Source: Chloroflexota bacterium
Lineage (GTDB): Bacteria > Chloroflexota > UBA6077
Length of the DNA: 8,039 nt
NCBI GenBank assembly: GCA_021845945.1
Contig: JAJZRD010000179.1
Location: 1-8,039, forward strand
Direction of reading: 5' to 3'
This document shows, piece by piece, positions 5,044 to 8,039 of the stretch (position 1 is the stretch's first letter; every line of letters begins with the position of its first letter). The notes under the pieces are model-generated. The model did no database searches and was not told the origin of the DNA. It saw nothing but the letters and a program-made list of their open reading frames with translations. The translations under genes and the position numbers were made by a program.

Positions 5044-5067
5044 CCCGTTGTGGGTGTCGCCAACGGG
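5044..5067 (+). promoter_or_regulatory. Hairpin in the lepA leader
   Basis: CCCGTTG (5044-5050) and CAACGGG (5061-5067) form a 7-bp perfect stem with a 10-nt loop, followed by CCCC and TTTT. An upstream GGGG (5024-5027) could pair instead with the C run at 5042-5046, giving an alternative fold. This is compatible with mild attenuation, but no known leader class is recognised. Confidence 0.35.
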
Positions 5068-5102
5068 CCCCTTTTATCGGGTCTCTTGAGGTACCGAATC
5101 CC

Positions 5103-6905
5103 GTGACGAGCCAGGACAAGATCAGAAACTTCTGCATCATAGCCCACATAGATCACGGCAAGTCCACCCTTGCGGACCGGCTGTTGGAGCGCACCGGCAC
5201 CATCGACGCCCGACAGATGACGGAACAGGTGCTGGACCAGATGGATCTGGAGCGCGAGAAGGGGATCACCATCAAGGCCCAGGCCGTGCGGCTCGCCTAC
5301 CGGGATCGCCAGGGGGTCGAGCATCAGCTCAACCTGATCGACACCCCGGGTCACGTGGATTTCACCTACGAGGTGTCCCGCAGCCTGGCCGCCTGCGAGG
5401 GTGCCCTCTTGGTGGTGGATGCTGCCCAGGGGGTCGAGGCCCAGACCCTTGCCAACGTGTACCTGGCCCTGGAGCACGACCTCACCATCATTCCCGTGGT
5501 GAACAAGATCGACCTCCCCAGCGCCGAGCCCGAGAAGGTGGCGAAGCAGATCGAAGATGTGGTGGGGCTGCCCGCCGACGAGGTGATCTACGCCTCGGCC
5601 AAGGATGGGGCCGGCGTGGACGAGATCCTGGAGGCAATCGTCCACCGGATTCCCCCGCCGCGAGGGCAGCACCACCAGCCGCTGCGGGCCCTGGTCTTCG
5701 ACTCCCACTACGACCCCTACAAGGGGGTCATCAGCTACGTTCGGGTGATGGACGGAGCGATCGGCGCCGGGGACAAGCTGCAGGCAATGGCCACGGGCCA
5801 GACCCTGGAGTGTCTGGAGGTGGGGGTGTTCCGTCCCCGACTCTCCCCCGTTGACCGGCTGGACACCGGCGAGGTGGGGTACGTGGCGACCGGCCTGAAG
5901 AACGTCCGGGAGATGCAGGTGGGCGATACCCTTACCGACGTGGAAAACCCGGCCCAGCAGCCTCTGCCCGGCTACAAGCCGATAAAGCCGATGGTGTTCG
6001 CCGGCCTCTATCCGGTGGTGGGCGAGGACTACGGTGCCCTCCGGGACGCCCTGGACAAGCTTCGGCTGAACGACGCTTCCCTCTCCTACGAGCCGGAGAG
6101 CTCCGTGGCGCTGGGCTTCGGCTTCCGCTGCGGCTTCCTGGGGATGCTCCACATGGAGATCGTCCAGGAGAGGCTGGAGCGGGAGTACGACCTGGATCTG
6201 CTGGTGACCTCCCCCAGCGTGGAGTACAAGGTGTTCACCACCGACGGCCGAGAGCTGGCGGTGGATGGACCTTCCAAGCTGCCGGACCCGGGTGAGATCG
6301 CCTGGATCGAGGAGCCGTGGGTGCGGATCAGCATCATCGCGCCCAGCCGCCACATCGGTACCATCATGGAGATGATGCAGGGGCGACGCTCCGAGTTCAT
6401 CAAGATGGACTACCTGGACGAGCAGAGGGTGCTCCTCAACTACGACATGCCGCTGTCCGAGCTGCTGGTGGAGTTCTACGACCAGCTCAAGTCCCGGACC
6501 CAGGGCTACGCCTCCCTGGACTACAGCTACGAGGGCTACCGGGAGTCGAAGCTGGTGAAGCTGGACATCCTGGTGAACGGCCAACCGGTGGACGCCCTGT
6601 CGCTGATAACCCACGTGGACAAAGCCTACTCACAGGGCCGGGAGCTGGTGTCCAAGCTGCGGAAGCTGATCCCCCGCCAGCTGTTCGAGGTTCCCCTCCA
6701 GGCCGCCATCGGTGGCAAGGTGATCGCCCGTGAGACCATCAGCGCCATGCGGAAGAACGTTCTGGCCAAGTGCTACGGCGGCGACGTGACCCGCAAGCGG
6801 AAGCTGCTGGAGAAGCAGGCCGAGGGGAAGAAGCGGATGAAGCGGGTGGGGAACGTGGAGATCCCCCAGGAAGCCTTCATGGCCGTGCTGAAGCTCGGCG
6901 AGTAA
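5103..6905 (+). CDS. lepA: Elongation factor 4 (LepA), ribosome-associated GTPase
   Basis: LepA/EF4 is a translational GTPase acting on ribosomes in initiation, 30S biogenesis or back-translocation. The 600-residue length is exact for the family. The G motifs are all present: G1 AHIDHGKST (14-22), G2 GITIKAQ (54-60), G3 DTPGH (80-84), G4 NKID (134-137) and G5 SAK (165-167). EF-G-like domains follow ([16 protein letters not shown] near 340-355). The LepA-specific C-terminal domain ends with the hallmark basic segment ([19 protein letters not shown]) and IPQEAF. Translation starts at GTG 5103, with TTGAGG about 11 nt upstream; this start gives the usual N-terminus [20 protein letters not shown]. 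The gene is divergent from htrA and seems monocistronic. No strong T-run terminator follows it. Confidence 0.97.
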   Translation: MTSQDKIRNFCIIAHIDHGKSTLADRLLERTGTIDARQMTEQVLDQMDLEREKGITIKAQAVRLAYRDRQGVEHQLNLIDTPGHVDFTYEVSRSLAACEGALLVVDAAQGVEAQTLANVYLALEHDLTIIPVVNKIDLPSAEPEKVAKQIEDVVGLPADEVIYASAKDGAGVDEILEAIVHRIPPPRGQHHQPLRALVFDSHYDPYKGVISYVRVMDGAIGAGDKLQAMATGQTLECLEVGVFRPRLSPVDRLDTGEVGYVATGLKNVREMQVGDTLTDVENPAQQPLPGYKPIKPMVFAGLYPVVGEDYGALRDALDKLRLNDASLSYEPESSVALGFGFRCGFLGMLHMEIVQERLEREYDLDLLVTSPSVEYKVFTTDGRELAVDGPSKLPDPGEIAWIEEPWVRISIIAPSRHIGTIMEMMQGRRSEFIKMDYLDEQRVLLNYDMPLSELLVEFYDQLKSRTQGYASLDYSYEGYRESKLVKLDILVNGQPVDALSLITHVDKAYSQGRELVSKLRKLIPRQLFEVPLQAAIGGKVIARETISAMRKNVLAKCYGGDVTRKRKLLEKQAEGKKRMKRVGNVEIPQEAFMAVLKLGE

Positions 6906-6929
6906 TTCCGAACTACGTAATGTAGGGCG

Positions 6930-6956
6930 CGTGGCGCGAGCGAGCACGTCGCCACG
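6930..6956. repeat. Short palindrome after lepA
   Basis: CGTGGCG (6930-6936) and CGCCACG (6950-6956) are perfect complements around a 13-nt loop, just downstream of the lepA stop. It may stabilise the lepA mRNA end or belong to the same repeat class as the element at 6991-7069, since tgtagggcg precedes it. Confidence 0.35.
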
Positions 6957-6990
6957 CCTGTGCCCGCCGCCCGGGCGATGGCTTGAACGG

Positions 6991-7069
6991 CGTAGGGCGG
7001 GGCCCTGTGCCCCGCCGCCCGGCGGTCGATGGCAGGGACGGGCGGCAGGGCAGAGCGCCCTGCCCTACG
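6991..7069. repeat. Palindromic intergenic element with inverted ends (REP/MITE-like)
   Basis: The 79-bp block begins CGTAGGGCGGGGC and ends with the inverse of CGTAGGGCAGGGC, so its ends match at 12 of 13 positions. Each end also forms its own hairpin: GGCGGGGC-cctgt-GCCCCGCC (6996-7016) and GGCAGGGC-agagc-GCCCTGCC (7044-7064), both 8-bp perfect stems. No open frame is credible. The design resembles paired REP units or a very small non-autonomous element. Copy number elsewhere is unknown. Confidence 0.5.
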
Positions 7070-7097
7070 CTCCAACTGTTGCATTGCTGAGGGTGTT

Positions 7098-7895
7098 ATG
7101 CCTGTAGTCGACCTCTTCGATCACTTCCTCTTCGATCACTTCCTCTTCGATCTGGACGGCTGCCTCTACCTGCGCGATCAGGTGATCCCCGCGGCGCCCT
7201 CCACCCTGGCCGAGTTGAGGCGGCGGGGCAAAGGGATCCTGTTCCTCACCAACGACCCCCGCAGCCCCCGCGACGGCTACCCGGCGAAGCTGCGGCGCAT
7301 GGGGATCGAGGCCCGCGTCGACGAGATCCTCAGCTGCGGCTGGGCCACGGCCATGTAGCTGAAGGGGCGCTACCCCATCGATGGCATGAGCGTCTTCGTG
7401 GTGGGGAGCGCCGGGCTGAAGGAGGAGATGCGATCCGCGGGGCTGCGGGTGCTGGAGGGGCTCGATGGCCGAACAGCCGACTTCGTGGTGGTGGGCGGCC
7501 ACAACGACTTCGACTACAACGAGATGATGGTGGCCACCTTCGCTCTGCAGGCGGGAGCCCTCTTCTTCACCACCAACCGGGACGCCACCTTCCCGACCCC
7601 TGAGGGGGTGGTGCCCGCCACCGGTGCCGTCCTGGCGGGCATCGAGGTGGCCAGTGGCCAGAAGGCCATCTCCATCGGCAAGCCGGAGCCGGGTATGATC
7701 GAGGTGGCCCGCTCCCTGCTGGGTCCTGGACGGATGGTCATGGTGGGGGATCGGCTGGACAGCGACATCGCGGGGGGAAAGGGAGCTGACATCGGTACCG
7801 TTCTGGTGCTCACCGGTGTGACCTCCCGGGAGGAGGCCCTCGCCTCCGAGTGGCCGCCCGACTACATCCTCAAAGACGTGGGCGAGATCCTGTAG
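7098..7895 (+). pseudogene. HAD-superfamily sugar-phosphatase-like gene (NagD type) split by an in-frame TAG
   Basis: Read through one stop, the frame encodes about 265 residues, normal for NagD/4-nitrophenylphosphatase-like HAD hydrolases. These remove phosphate from small metabolites in the cytoplasm. Motif I is FDLDGCLY with Asp18 and Asp20, motif II is FLTND, the cap region includes VVVGGHNDFDYN, motif III is GKPEPGM, and motif IV is MVGDRLDSDI. All catalytic motifs are intact. Codon 87 is TAG (7356-7358), in the segment GWATAM-stop-LKGRYP where relatives commonly have Tyr, so a TAC to TAG change is the simplest cause. The 5' part lacks motifs III-IV and the 3' part (from ATG 7386) lacks the nucleophile, so neither fragment should be active. 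ATG 7098 follows GAGGG by a few bases. Amber readthrough or a base-call error are alternatives. Confidence 0.85.
7112..7152 (+). repeat. 15-bp in-frame tandem duplication
   Basis: The unit CCTCTTCGATCACTT occurs at 7112-7126 and 7127-7141, and its first 11 bases recur at 7142-7152. It encodes LFDHF-LFDHF-LFDLDG, so five residues are duplicated directly before the catalytic DLDG of the HAD gene. The exact identity of the copies suggests a recent slippage event. Confidence 0.9.
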
Positions 7896-7907
7896 CAATC
7901 CTTGCTA
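7893..7907. terminator. 15-nt palindrome containing both convergent stop codons
   Basis: TAGCAATCCTTGCTA has 6-bp perfect arms and a 3-nt loop. The left TAG is the stop of the HAD gene, and the right CTA is the stop of the minus-strand racemase gene. It is small for a terminator and may simply be a compact gene junction. Confidence 0.3.
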
Positions 7908-8039
7908 CGACCGGGCCAGCCGCACGGCCGCGTGGGCCAGCGCCAGGGTGGGGTCCAGCACCGGCACGCCGACGTCGCCGTCCTGGAGGATCAGGGGCAG
8001 CTCGGTGCAGGCGGTGAGCAGAAGCTGAGCCCCCTGTCC
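7905..8039 (-). CDS. Aspartate/glutamate racemase family protein, C-terminal 44 residues
   Basis: The frame is open on the minus strand from the window edge to a TAG at 7905-7907. It contains LLLTACTELPLIL, the second catalytic-Cys motif (CTE) of the aspartate/glutamate/hydantoin racemase superfamily. VPVLDPTLALAHAAVRLA follows, the usual closing strand and helix of these enzymes. Such enzymes use a pair of cysteines to invert the alpha carbon of acidic amino acids or related substrates. Only the end is visible, so the first Cys motif and the substrate class cannot be judged. The gene is convergent with the HAD gene, with 9 bp between stop codons. Confidence 0.75.
   Translation of the reverse strand, partial: GQGAQLLLTACTELPLILQDGDVGVPVLDPTLALAHAAVRLARS

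Noticed and set aside
4929..6614. Very long minus-strand open frame (561 codons) opposite lepA
   Set aside because: It mirrors the lepA coding sequence; its His/Leu/Val/Gly-rich product is typical of antisense to a GC-rich gene, and lepA has every family motif.
7029..7097. Earlier ATG for the HAD gene at 7029
   Set aside because: The added 23 codons lie inside the palindromic element and show no family similarity; ATG 7098 has a GAGGG ribosome binding site.
7386..7895. Downstream HAD fragment as an independent 169-aa gene
   Set aside because: It lacks the nucleophile motif, is in the same frame as the upstream part, and has no well-placed ribosome binding site.

Overview
The window is a high-GC bacterial chromosomal segment. 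It carries conserved housekeeping genes (DNA polymerase III delta subunit, LexA, ribosomal protein S20, an HtrA-type protease, LepA/EF4) with less familiar material between them. The LexA operator is of the Gram-positive GAAC-N4-GTTC type and promoters look sigma70-like. Start codons are mixed (ATG, GTG, TTG), and the intergenic DNA contains palindromic repeat-like elements. Together with the general look of the proteins this fits an uncultured Chloroflexota-like bacterium. That assignment is an inference from style, not from a marker search.

Layout. 1-123: possible 3' end of a lower-GC gene cut by the window edge, followed by about 160 bp of repeat-like DNA. 308-1345: holA (+), probably transcribed leaderless. 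1332-1961: lexA (-), whose 3' end overlaps the 3' end of holA by 14 bp. Upstream of lexA is a strong promoter with a perfect SOS box over the predicted transcription start. 2202-2480: rpsT (-) with a TTG start, its own promoter and a leader of about 110 nt. Back to back with the rpsT promoter is a near-consensus plus-strand promoter (2652-2679). It drives a compact structured region ending in a 13-bp hairpin and a short T run, which is a candidate small RNA or an attenuated leader. Downstream are two translationally overlapping small genes: an 81-aa protein ending in Gly-Gly and a 150-aa membrane-anchored protein. A 15-bp perfect hairpin separates them from the convergent htrA (3726-4892, -).

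htrA and lepA (5103-6905, +) diverge from a 210-bp region. At its centre is a 10-bp perfect inverted repeat overlapping an extended -10 promoter for lepA. After lepA comes a palindromic intergenic element of about 79 bp with inverted ends. Next is a HAD-superfamily phosphatase gene (7098-7895) split by an in-frame amber codon and carrying a 15-bp tandem duplication just before the catalytic aspartate. The window ends with the C-terminus of a convergent aspartate/glutamate racemase-like gene (7905 to the edge, -).

Functionally, holA and lexA link replication and the SOS response, while rpsT and lepA serve ribosome assembly and translation. HtrA handles envelope protein quality control. The most open question is the two-gene unit at 2973-3667. 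Its first product has a predicted beta-beta-alpha-beta-beta layout and a free C-terminal PRVAGG, resembling MoaD/ThiS/ubiquitin-like carriers, and it lies behind a structured, terminator-containing leader. No E1-like, E2-like or JAB-type enzyme is visible in the window, so the idea is a hypothesis only.
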